Shown here piece after piece: positions 1-5,520 of a DNA stretch of 7,363 nt (within the stretch, counting starts at the first letter, position 1; every line of letters begins with the position of its first letter). Location of the stretch: the NCBI GenBank assembly GCA_023253575.1, contig JALRGB010000487.1, positions 1-7,363 on the forward strand. Reading direction: 5' to 3'. The stretch comes from Verrucomicrobiales bacterium. GTDB taxonomy: Bacteria; Verrucomicrobiota; Verrucomicrobiia; Verrucomicrobiales; V1-33. Both the position numbers and the translations under genes were made by a program. The notes beneath the pieces are model-generated. The model was not told the origin of the DNA. It ran no database searches and worked only from the letters and a program-made list of their open reading frames with translations.

Positions 1-44
1 GCGGAAAAGGCGGCTTGGGAAGCGGGCGATGGTGATTCGGTCAT
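1..44 (-). CDS. N-terminus of the next operon gene, cut by the window edge (positionally atpD?)
   Basis: An ATG at 44-42 opens a frame that runs off the left edge without a stop, giving 14 codons that read MTESPSPASQAAFS. It follows atpG in the same direction, 35 nt after the atpG stop, with a stem-loop in between. In most bacterial ATP synthase operons atpD (catalytic beta subunit) follows atpG, so beta is the natural expectation. The visible residues do not themselves resemble a beta start, which normally goes quickly into a motif like GKIVQVIGPVVDV. If this is atpD, it has a Ser/Pro/Ala-rich N-terminal extension of at least 14 residues, or the true start lies further left. It could also be an unrelated gene. 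The identity rests on position only. Confidence 0.4.
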   Translation of the reverse strand, partial: MTESPSPASQAAFS

Positions 45-46
45 CC

Positions 47-72
47 GGTGGCCCCGGGAAAACCGCGCCACC
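47..72 (-). other. Intercistronic stem-loop after atpG
   Basis: GGTGGC at 72-67 and GCCACC at 52-47 (minus-strand reading) are perfect inverted arms around a 14-nt loop. Three further pairs, CGG with CCG around TTTTC, can form inside the loop. The structure starts 8 nt after the atpG stop and ends just before the next start codon. There is no T-run after it, so it is not a classical intrinsic terminator. A role in mRNA stability or in shaping the next ribosome-binding region is possible but not shown. Confidence 0.45.
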
Positions 73-79
73 TTCAAGA

Positions 80-973
80 TTACTCAAGCGCCATCTTGGC
101 GGTGGTGATTTCGAGGAGTTCGTTGGTGATGGAAGCCTGACGCAATTTATTATACTCAAGGCTCAAGTCCTTAAGCATTTGCTTCGCATTATCCGTGGCA
201 TTTTTCATGGCCACCATCCGGCTTGAATGCTCGGAAGCGCGAGCTTCCAGCAGCATTTGAAACAGCGTGAGATTGACGTATTGCGGAAGAGTGCGCTCAA
301 AAACCACGGCCGGACCAGGCTCAAAAGCATATTCAATTGTAGGAGCAGCCGTTTCAGCCACTTCTAAGGCAGCTCCCATTCCTTCAAATGACTTTTTCCC
401 GCCCAACTTGACCGCATTGACGGGCAGCAACTGCTCGATCGTCGGGACTTGCGTCACGGTATTTACGAAATTGTTGAAGGCGACCAGAACGGCCTTGTAC
501 TCACCCGTGAGGAATCGGTCCTGTACATAGCGACCGACCGTGCGCATCTCAATAAACTTGGCCGGATCCTTAATAGTGAAATCAGCGACCAAGTTTTTCT
601 TCAAACGAGCCAGTCCCTGCGACGCCTTGCGGCCGACCGTGACAAAATCATAATCGCCATCCGGCAGCGACTGATTGATCTTTTTCAACAAGTTGGTATT
701 CAGCGCGCCACAAAGACCTTTATCCGTGGCAATAACAACCACGAGGGTCTTGTTGCCTTGGCCAGCCTCGAAGAACGGATGCGATGACTCCTCAGCGCGC
801 CCTTTCAAGCTGACCAGAACCTGATTCAAGAGGTCGGCATAAGGACGGCCACTGGTGGCCACGTCCTGCGCCTTCTTCATCTTGGCGGCAGCCACCAGCT
901 GCATCGCCTTGGTGATTTGCGACGTGTTCTTGACCGACTTGATGCGTCGGCGGATGTCACGAGTTGAGGGCAT
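80..973 (-). CDS. atpG: ATP synthase F1 subunit gamma
   Basis: This is the 297-residue central rotor shaft of F1. It turns inside the alpha3-beta3 head and couples rotation of the c-ring to ATP synthesis on the cytoplasmic face of the membrane. Both terminal helices are recognisable. The N-terminus has STRDIRRRIKSVKNTSQITKAM (about residues 3-24), the family's 'IK.RI.S..NT.KIT.AM' helix. The C-terminus has LEYNKLRQASITNELLEI (about 272-289). The central part has ATDKGLCGALN (about 82-92), typical of the Rossmann-like domain. Length is near normal (about 285-300). The very end reads ITTAKMALE where most relatives have a Gly-Ala pair, a small deviation. It ends in TAA and lies 108 nt downstream of atpA, a wide gap for this operon. 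There is no Shine-Dalgarno sequence in front of the ATG at 973. Confidence 0.97.
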   Translation of the reverse strand: MPSTRDIRRRIKSVKNTSQITKAMQLVAAAKMKKAQDVATSGRPYADLLNQVLVSLKGRAEESSHPFFEAGQGNKTLVVVIATDKGLCGALNTNLLKKINQSLPDGDYDFVTVGRKASQGLARLKKNLVADFTIKDPAKFIEMRTVGRYVQDRFLTGEYKAVLVAFNNFVNTVTQVPTIEQLLPVNAVKLGGKKSFEGMGAALEVAETAAPTIEYAFEPGPAVVFERTLPQYVNLTLFQMLLEARASEHSSRMVAMKNATDNAKQMLKDLSLEYNKLRQASITNELLEITTAKMALE

Positions 974-1081
974 GTCAGACAGGATTCAGGTTGCGGTCGT
1001 CAAAGATCATTTTCAGGTGAGCCCGCCCCAAGAGGAAACAAAACTCATAGACTGAAAAACGACTAATGCTCGCCATGAGGG

Positions 1082-2611
1082 TTATTTCCAGGTCGTCTTG
1101 AAATCGCTGAGGGCGGCCTTCAAGTTTTCTTCAGCGTTGTCGAGCGACTGATCGTTGGCAATGGTGTCGAGCAGCGATTCTTTGCGGGTCGTCAAATACT
1201 CCTCCAGTTTCGCCTGACATTCGCGAATACGGTCCACCGCTACATCGTCAAAATATCCTTTTTGCATGGCATACAACGAAGCAACCATGATCGGCAGGCT
1301 CTTCGGCAAATATTGCTGCTGCTTGAAGAGTTCGACAATCCGCGCACCGCGATCGAGTTTGGCCTTGGTAGCCGCATCAAGATCGGAGCCGAATTGAGCG
1401 AAGGCCGCCAATTCGCGGAACTGGGCCAAGTCCAGCTTGGTCGTACCAGAAACTTTTTTGATGGCCTTCGTCTGAGCGGCGGATCCGACACGGGAGACAG
1501 AAAGACCCACCGAAATCGCCGGACGAATCCCCTGATAGAACAGATCGGTTTCGAGGAAGATCTGACCGTCAGTGATCGAAATCACGTTGGTAGGAATGTA
1601 CGCCGAAACGTCACCCGCTTGTGTTTCAATGATTGGAAGCGCGGTCAGGGAACCGCCACCGTAGTTTTCATTGACCCGCGCGGAACGCTCAAGCAACCGG
1701 CTGTGGAGGTAAAACACATCGCCAGGATAAGCTTCGCGTCCGGAAGGGCGCTTCAAAATCAAGGAAACTTGACGATACGCAACCGCCTGCTTGGAAAGAT
1801 CGTCAAACACAATCAAGGCATCCTGGCCCTGATCCATGAACCATTCACCAATGGCCGCACCCGCGTACGGAGCCAAATACTGGTTGACCGCCGAATCTGA
1901 AGCGGAAGCGCTGACAATGACCGTGTATTCCATCGCCCCCGCATCTTCGAGCGTCTTGACCACGCGGGCCACGTTCGACTGTTTCTGCCCGATGGCGACA
2001 TAGATACAATACACCGGCTTGTGGCCTTTCAGCTTGCCCTGCTCCGCTGCCTTATTTTGCTTAGCCTGCGAAATAATAGTGTCCACCGCAATCGTGGTCT
2101 TGCCCGTCGAGCGGTCGCCAATGATCAACTCGCGCTGACCCCGGCCAATCGGAATCATGGCGTCAATCGCCATGATGCCAGTCTGCACCGGCACCGAAAC
2201 CGATTTACGAGTAATGATTCCCGGCGCCAGCTTTTCGACGGGATATTGGGCTTCACCTACGACGGGGCCCTTACCATCGATCGGCTCGCCAAGGGTGTTG
2301 ACCACGCGTCCGAGCAGGCTTTTGCCGACTGGTACCGACAACAACCGGCCGGTCGCCTTGACTTCACTGCCGGCCTTGATGTGTTCGCCCGCTCCGAGCA
2401 GCACCACGCCCACCTCGGTTTCTTCCAAGTTAAGGGCCAGGCCGAAGAGGCCCCCGCCGAAGTCGATCATCTCATTGAGCATGACCTGGGAGAGGCCTTC
2501 CACTTTGGCGGCGCCGTCACCGATTTCACGGACCACGCCGATGTTGGAGGTGGAGACCGACGACTTGAGGCCGGCGATGCTGCTTTCGAGTTCTTGCAGG
2601 ATGTTGCTCAT
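1082..2611 (-). CDS. atpA: ATP synthase F1 subunit alpha
   Basis: This 509-residue subunit forms, with beta, the hexameric head of F1 and holds the non-catalytic nucleotide sites. It has the beta-barrel N-terminal domain (about 25-95), the nucleotide-binding domain (about 95-380) and the helical C-terminal domain. The Walker A motif is G165-DRSTGKT-172, where the common form is GDRQTGKT, so Gln is replaced by Ser168. Walker B is ALIVFDD (265-271). The arginine finger is R374 in [12 protein letters not shown]. The family signature before it reads P364-AIS-VGLSVS, with Ser367 where Asp, Asn or His is expected. The N-terminal helix that docks on delta reads [15 protein letters not shown], shorter and less typical than usual. 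The gene ends in TAA, starts 48 nt after atpH, and has a pyrimidine- and A-rich leader with no Shine-Dalgarno motif. Confidence 0.98.
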   Translation of the reverse strand: MSNILQELESSIAGLKSSVSTSNIGVVREIGDGAAKVEGLSQVMLNEMIDFGGGLFGLALNLEETEVGVVLLGAGEHIKAGSEVKATGRLLSVPVGKSLLGRVVNTLGEPIDGKGPVVGEAQYPVEKLAPGIITRKSVSVPVQTGIMAIDAMIPIGRGQRELIIGDRSTGKTTIAVDTIISQAKQNKAAEQGKLKGHKPVYCIYVAIGQKQSNVARVVKTLEDAGAMEYTVIVSASASDSAVNQYLAPYAGAAIGEWFMDQGQDALIVFDDLSKQAVAYRQVSLILKRPSGREAYPGDVFYLHSRLLERSARVNENYGGGSLTALPIIETQAGDVSAYIPTNVISITDGQIFLETDLFYQGIRPAISVGLSVSRVGSAAQTKAIKKVSGTTKLDLAQFRELAAFAQFGSDLDAATKAKLDRGARIVELFKQQQYLPKSLPIMVASLYAMQKGYFDDVAVDRIRECQAKLEEYLTTRKESLLDTIANDQSLDNAEENLKAALSDFKTTWK

Positions 2612-2659
2612 GACAGGGAAAACGTAAAAAGTAGGGTGTAAGAAGCGTAAAGGGGGCGA

Positions 2660-3058
2660 TTAGACGCCGAGGGCAGTTCGAAGGGATTCGAGGCGGGTCC
2701 GGATGCTGCCATCCCAGATGGTCGAACCAAGTTTGATGCGCAGTCCCCCGACGAGGTCGGGAGTCAGTTTAAATTCGGAAGTGAGATCAGCACCGAATTT
2801 GGAGGTCAGTTCAGAGAGCACGCGGGCCCGAGCCGCGTCATCCAACGGCGTAGCGCTTTCGATGACAGCATGGCGTTTGTCGAGTTCAAGGCGCAGCAAC
2901 CGGCGAAACGACTCAAGAATTTGCAGAGCATTCCGGGGCTTTTCAGCGACAATGCGGCGGGTCAATTCCGAGGCGCGCGCGGTGTCGACACGCCCACCAG
3001 GCATGGACGCCTTGAGCAGCAGCCGGGCGGCGCGAAGGGCTTCCTTTTTGACTTTCAT
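2660..3058 (-). CDS. atpH: ATP synthase F1 subunit delta, unusually short
   Basis: Subunit delta sits on top of F1 and ties it to the peripheral stalk. The C-terminal domain is clear: LTPDLVGGLRIKLGSTIWDG at about 98-117, followed by SIRTRLESLRTAL, matches the conserved delta/OSCP end (VDPSLIGGVVIRxGDxVxDGSVRxRLExL in relatives). The protein has only 132 residues against about 175-185 for the family. The missing part is in the N-terminal domain, which is reduced to about 60 residues (family about 105). The start is forced: upstream in this frame there is no ATG, GTG or TTG before a TGA stop near 3136. The gene lies 32 nt after atpF. No frameshift is evident, because the alternative frame encodes nothing delta-like. 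Either the N-domain is truly minimal or it has diverged strongly. Confidence 0.9.
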   Translation of the reverse strand: MKVKKEALRAARLLLKASMPGGRVDTARASELTRRIVAEKPRNALQILESFRRLLRLELDKRHAVIESATPLDDAARARVLSELTSKFGADLTSEFKLTPDLVGGLRIKLGSTIWDGSIRTRLESLRTALGV

Positions 3059-3090
3059 CGGTGGGTGCGGGTCGGTGGCAGTCCGAAGAC

Positions 3091-3591
3091 TTAGCGGGAA
3101 ATCTGGGTGACCGCTTCCTGATTGATGCGGGCGTGATCATCTGGGCTCAGCACCTTACCAGTGACTTTACCCGTGGTTTCCACAACAAGACGGCCAAAGT
3201 CGCGCTTGAGGGTAGCGAAAACTTGGTCTCGCTCGATGACGGTGGCTTCCCGTCCCTTAGCAATGATCGAAGCCGCTTCAGCAATGGCTTCTTGACGCTT
3301 CTTCTCGGCCGTGGCCGCTGCCACTTCCGTCGCCTCTTTAATCATGCCTGCGGCTTTAGCGTTGGCAGCCTCTACAACTTCGCGGGCCTGCCCTTCCGCA
3401 TTGGCCAAATTCGCTTTGCTCTGCGCAAAATTAGCTTCCGCATCCTCAATGCGCTGGCGACGCTCCAAAAGGAGCTGCATCACCGGCCCGAACGCAAACT
3501 TATTCAGCACCGCGAAAACAACCAAAAGAATCACGCACTGGGCGATGAAGCTCGGTCCTTCGATTTTGAATTTGTCGAGAATGTCGGCCAT
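3091..3591 (-). CDS. atpF: ATP synthase Fo subunit b
   Basis: This 166-residue subunit is the peripheral stalk that holds F1 still while the rotor turns. It has one N-terminal membrane helix (about 12-34, containing CVILLVVFAVLNKFAFGPV). A long, charged and Ala-rich helix follows to the C-terminus (about 40-166), the expected right-handed coiled coil: ERRQRIEDAEANFAQSKANL and RDQVFATLKRDFGRLVVETT are typical stretches. Length is normal for b. Only one b-type gene is present, so the stalk is probably a b2 homodimer rather than a b/b' pair, unless a second copy exists elsewhere. The start at 3591 has the context accgccaccATGG and no Shine-Dalgarno sequence. It stands 111 nt after the atpE stop, beyond a terminator-like hairpin that may lower its expression relative to atpE. 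Confidence 0.96.
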   Translation of the reverse strand: MADILDKFKIEGPSFIAQCVILLVVFAVLNKFAFGPVMQLLLERRQRIEDAEANFAQSKANLANAEGQAREVVEAANAKAAGMIKEATEVAAATAEKKRQEAIAEAASIIAKGREATVIERDQVFATLKRDFGRLVVETTGKVTGKVLSPDDHARINQEAVTQISR

Positions 3592-3639
3592 GGTGGCGGT
3601 GGTAAAAAAGCGGTTAAATGAGGACGAAGAGAAGAAAGT

Positions 3640-3678
3640 GGGGCCAGGAAAAAACCAGAGGTCTCATCCCCCGGCCCC
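3640..3678 (-). terminator. Terminator-like hairpin with competing stem between atpE and atpF
   Basis: Read on the minus strand, CCGGGGG (3674-3668), loop ATGAGA, then CCTCTGG (3661-3655) form a 7-bp stem with two G-U pairs. Six T (3654-3649) follow directly. This is the form of an intrinsic terminator and begins 29 nt after the atpE stop. A second pairing is possible: GGGGCCGGG (3678-3670) with CCTGGCCCC (3648-3640), 8 of 9 paired. It uses part of the first stem's left arm, so the two full stems cannot coexist. Complete termination would silence atpF, H, A and G, so partial read-through or an attenuator is more likely. An mRNA-processing or 3'-end protective role for atpE is the alternative. 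Confidence 0.6.
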
Positions 3679-3702
3679 ATGATGAAAAAGCCTGATCCGG
3701 GA

Positions 3703-3975
3703 TTAACGGCCTTGAGCGAAGGCGAGAACCAGAGCGTAAATGGCGATAGCTTCCGCCAACGCCATTCCGATAATGGAAATGGTCAAGATGTTGCCGAAAG
3801 CGCCGGGATTGCGGCCCACCGCCTGAGCGGCAGCAAATCCGATCAGTCCAATGCCGATGCCCGCGCCAGCGCCGGCCACACCCAAGGTGAACGAGCCGTT
3901 CAGGCTGCTCGCCTGAGCGATTTCAACAGAGGGGGCGGCGGCGGCTTGCAGGGTGGTGAGTAGTTCGGTAATCAT
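3703..3975 (-). CDS. atpE: ATP synthase Fo subunit c (rotor ring)
   Basis: This is the 90-residue hairpin proteolipid that oligomerises into the rotor ring. The first membrane helix (about 30-53) has glycines at every second position, G35 to G43 (GAGAGIGIG), the packing motif of the inner ring. The polar loop is GRNPGA (54-59). The second helix (about 62-86) carries the ion-binding carboxylate Glu75 in GMALAEAIAIY. The residue after Glu75 is Ala rather than Ser/Thr. The first helix has Ile where sodium-type rings carry Gln. Both point to protons as the coupling ion. The N-terminus before helix 1 is about 27 residues, longer than the minimal c of E. coli (about 8-10). The leader before the start is A/C-rich and unstructured, with no Shine-Dalgarno sequence. 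Confidence 0.97.
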   Translation of the reverse strand: MITELLTTLQAAAAPSVEIAQASSLNGSFTLGVAGAGAGIGIGLIGFAAAQAVGRNPGAFGNILTISIIGMALAEAIAIYALVLAFAQGR

Positions 3976-4016
3976 AGATTAGTAGTAGTGAGTACTTGCT
4001 GGTTTTTTGGTGTTAC

Positions 4017-4053
4017 AATCGCCGCCCGCAGTCAGGCCACGGTCCCGGCGATT
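4017..4053 (-). other. Intercistronic stem-loop between atpB and atpE
   Basis: AATCGCCG at 4053-4046 and CGGCGATT at 4024-4017 (minus-strand reading) are perfect 8-nt inverted arms around a 21-nt loop. The structure starts 9 nt after the atpB stop. After it come about 41 nt that are A/C-rich and look unstructured, leading to the atpE start. No T-run follows, so it is not a terminator on the minus strand. The arrangement recalls the E. coli atpB-atpE gap, which is known to hold a translational enhancer for atpE. The same role here is an inference. Confidence 0.55.
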
Positions 4054-4062
4054 AAATTAATT

Positions 4063-5124
4063 CTAGTGAGAAACAGGGTGACCATCCGGGCCGGTTTCAT
4101 CATGGTGCCCCTCGCCATGGTCTTCGTGCGTCGTAGAAAGCTGGATATACACCGCGCACAACAATGTGAAAACAGTGGCCTGCAGAATACCGACCAACAA
4201 CTCAAGGAAATAAAATGGCAGCGGCAGAAGGATTTTACCCAGGAAATCTAGCCACTTCGGCGCCCCCAAACTCCCCAACAAGGCACCCATGGCATGCAAC
4301 AACGTCTCGCCAGCAAAAATATTGCCGAACAATCGCAGGGAAAGGGACACCGGACGGAAGGCAATAGAAACTACCTCAATCAACCCAACAAAAAAGAAAA
4401 TCGGCACCAACGCATACTTCATGAATCCAGTCAGACCACCCTTCGGCCCGAAAGTATGAAGCACAAATCCCCAAATCCCCAACTCCCGAATCGTCAGGAA
4501 CATCCACAAAATCATAAAGACGAACGCGAGCGCCAACGTAAAATTCAAATCCGCCGAGCCAGGACGAAACCATGGCGTTAAGTGCGATTCATGTTCGCCT
4601 TCTTCAGCATGCGCAGCAGTTTGACCGTGAGCCGCATGCGCCACAGTATCTCCGTGAGCGGCGTGCGCCGCATTCTCACCGTGGCCAGCCTGCGCTGAAT
4701 GCTCACCGTGGCCGGAATCACCCGAAGCCACGTGTTCCGCCACCGCGTGCGCGCCATGGTGCTCCGCATTCCAGCCGATGGTGCCCACTCCGGGCAGCAA
4801 ACCGAAATAGTTGTTCACCAGCACAAAAACAAAAATTGTCGCCAACAACGGAAACGCGCGAGGAGCAACTTTTTTGCCCACGATGGCTTCGGTCTGGTTA
4901 AACAGAAACTCGACAACCAACTCAACGAAATTCTGGCGACCGTCCGGAACCAACTGCGGGTTCTTCATGGCCCCTCGAACAAACCAAATGATGACCGAAC
5001 ACACGATGACGGCCATGACAATCGAGTTGGTCACTGGTCCGAAAACGGGCTCAGCCGTCAGCGAAACGGCACCCAGCAATGGTGACGGCACGGAAAATGC
5101 GGCGGCTGAAGTGAAGGAAAGCAT
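4063..5124 (-). CDS. atpB: ATP synthase Fo subunit a with histidine-rich insert
   Basis: Subunit a provides the two proton half-channels beside the c-ring. At 353 residues it is about 80 longer than E. coli a. Membrane segments fall at about 31-49, 91-110, 192-212, 237-282 (two helices) and 296-329. The essential arginine is R264 in SLSLRLFGNIFAGE. Glu273 matches E. coli Glu219, Glu308 replaces His245, and Gln315 matches Gln252. The extra length is mainly residues 120-182, with 14 His among many Ala and Gly, in the loop predicted to be periplasmic. The C-terminal tail (331-353) has six more His and should be cytoplasmic. The first gene of the operon, it has no atpI before it. The frame is open for 15 codons above the ATG without another standard start, and the leader is T-rich with no Shine-Dalgarno sequence. 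It ends in TAG. Confidence 0.97.
   Translation of the reverse strand: MLSFTSAAAFSVPSPLLGAVSLTAEPVFGPVTNSIVMAVIVCSVIIWFVRGAMKNPQLVPDGRQNFVELVVEFLFNQTEAIVGKKVAPRAFPLLATIFVFVLVNNYFGLLPGVGTIGWNAEHHGAHAVAEHVASGDSGHGEHSAQAGHGENAAHAAHGDTVAHAAHGQTAAHAEEGEHESHLTPWFRPGSADLNFTLALAFVFMILWMFLTIRELGIWGFVLHTFGPKGGLTGFMKYALVPIFFFVGLIEVVSIAFRPVSLSLRLFGNIFAGETLLHAMGALLGSLGAPKWLDFLGKILLPLPFYFLELLVGILQATVFTLLCAVYIQLSTTHEDHGEGHHDETGPDGHPVSH
4588..4722 (-). repeat. 27-nt tandem repeats inside atpB (9-residue units)
   Basis: Residues 135-179 of subunit a divide into five in-phase 9-residue units: GDSGHGEHS, AQAGHGENA, AHAAHGDTV, AHAAHGQTA and AHAEEGEHE. The third and fourth units are 7 of 9 identical in protein and 20 of 27 in DNA (4642-4668 against 4615-4641). 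The outer units are more diverged. The period is seen in the DNA as well as the protein, which suggests growth by slippage or unequal exchange. Confidence 0.75.
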
Positions 5125-5177
5125 TGCAGCAAAAAAAGAGGAATCAAAACACAGCCAAAAGTAGAACTTTCAGCATG

Positions 5178-5196
5178 CACCGACATGCCGTCGGCG
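5178..5196 (-). other. Small stem-loop in the atpB leader
   Basis: CCGAC and GTCGG arms flank the loop GGCAT on the minus strand (5194-5190 and 5184-5180). The stem extends by one G-U and one C-G pair to 7 bp. It lies 54-72 nt upstream of the atpB start, so it would be in the 5' leader if transcription starts near or above 5198. No T-run follows. Its function is unknown. Confidence 0.35.
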
Positions 5197-5241
5197 GGAA
5201 GACAATTGTTAGCGAACAGCGAATTTCCCTGCAAGGGGAAT

Positions 5242-5259
5242 TTGTGAAAAATTTCACAA
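5242..5259. promoter_or_regulatory. Perfect CRP/FNR-type palindrome upstream of atpB
   Basis: TTGTGAAA-AA-TTTCACAA is a perfect 18-bp inverted repeat. Its core, TGTGA (5243-5247), six bases, TCACA (5254-5258), equals the E. coli CRP consensus half-sites and spacing. CRP/FNR family regulators bind sites of this form. The centre is 126 nt above the atpB start and 270 nt before the chelatase start. Which gene it controls, and whether this host has a cAMP-type regulator that reads TGTGA, cannot be told from the window. A perfect 8-nt arm pair in AT-rich DNA could arise by chance, but the exact match to a known consensus makes a site more likely. Confidence 0.55.
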
Positions 5260-5520
5260 GCGCAGCCCCTCTCCACCTCAAATAATAGAGAAAAACATGA
5301 AGATTAAAGGGTTAAGCATTTTTCAACCCGTCTTACGCCCTACGCTAGCGTCCCCACCCCAGTGTGGTTTTTCTATCCGCCGCCAAAGCGTATGGCTGAT
5401 CACGCCGCCCCCGAGCCGACCGCCCCAGGCCACCGCACGTCCGCCCAGTCCACAACCACTTAAAACAACCATCAGCGAACAGGCAGTTGCCGGGGATGGC
5501 TGGGCGGCGTAATCGATCGC

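Larger units (their letters stand above)
5125..5520. promoter_or_regulatory. Divergent intergenic region between atpB and the CbiX gene
   Basis: The 396 bases between the divergent atpB and chelatase genes should hold promoters for both. For atpB the best minus-strand pair I can see is weak: TTGCAG (5234-5229), 18 nt, AACAAT (5210-5205). For the chelatase gene no convincing promoter is visible. The left part (5125-5330) is AT-rich, with a palindromic operator-like site and a leader hairpin listed separately. The right part (5340-5520) is GC-rich and contains a 10-bp palindrome, ACGCTAGCGT at 5342-5351. I looked for a cobalamin riboswitch because of the CbiX neighbour and found no B12-box-like sequence. 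No gene in this region is supported. Confidence 0.45.

Noticed and set aside
1262..2641. Long plus-strand open frames opposite atpA (up to 212 codons).
   Set aside because: They are antisense shadows of a clearly conserved gene, with low-complexity Arg/His-rich translations and no family resemblance.
5058..5276. Minus-strand open frame of 72 codons overlapping the atpB start in another frame, where atpI might be expected.
   Set aside because: It has no AtpI-like membrane pattern and overlaps the regulatory palindrome and the atpB coding region; probably non-coding.
5309..5329. GGGTT and AACCC arms around an 11-nt T-rich loop, resembling a terminator.
   Set aside because: Only 5 bp, and no T-run follows on either strand. 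It sits between divergent genes, where a terminator is not expected.
5392..5463. A 23-codon frame starting ATGGCTGAT, the same nine bases that start the chelatase gene at 5521, and in the same frame with it.
   Set aside because: It is short, lacks a ribosome-binding site and matches nothing known. A nine-base identity can be chance. It may be a leader peptide or the remains of a longer N-terminus cut by the TAA at 5461, but nothing supports either.
5211..5482. AGCGAACAG occurs at 5211-5219 and 5474-5482, with weak similarity around it (about 23 of 36 bases).
   Set aside because: Too short and too diverged to call a direct repeat or insertion-site duplication; no mobile element lies between.
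5300..5520. Possible cobalamin riboswitch ahead of the CbiX gene.
   Set aside because: No B12-box-like conserved sequence was found; the GC-rich stretch shows no matching arrangement.
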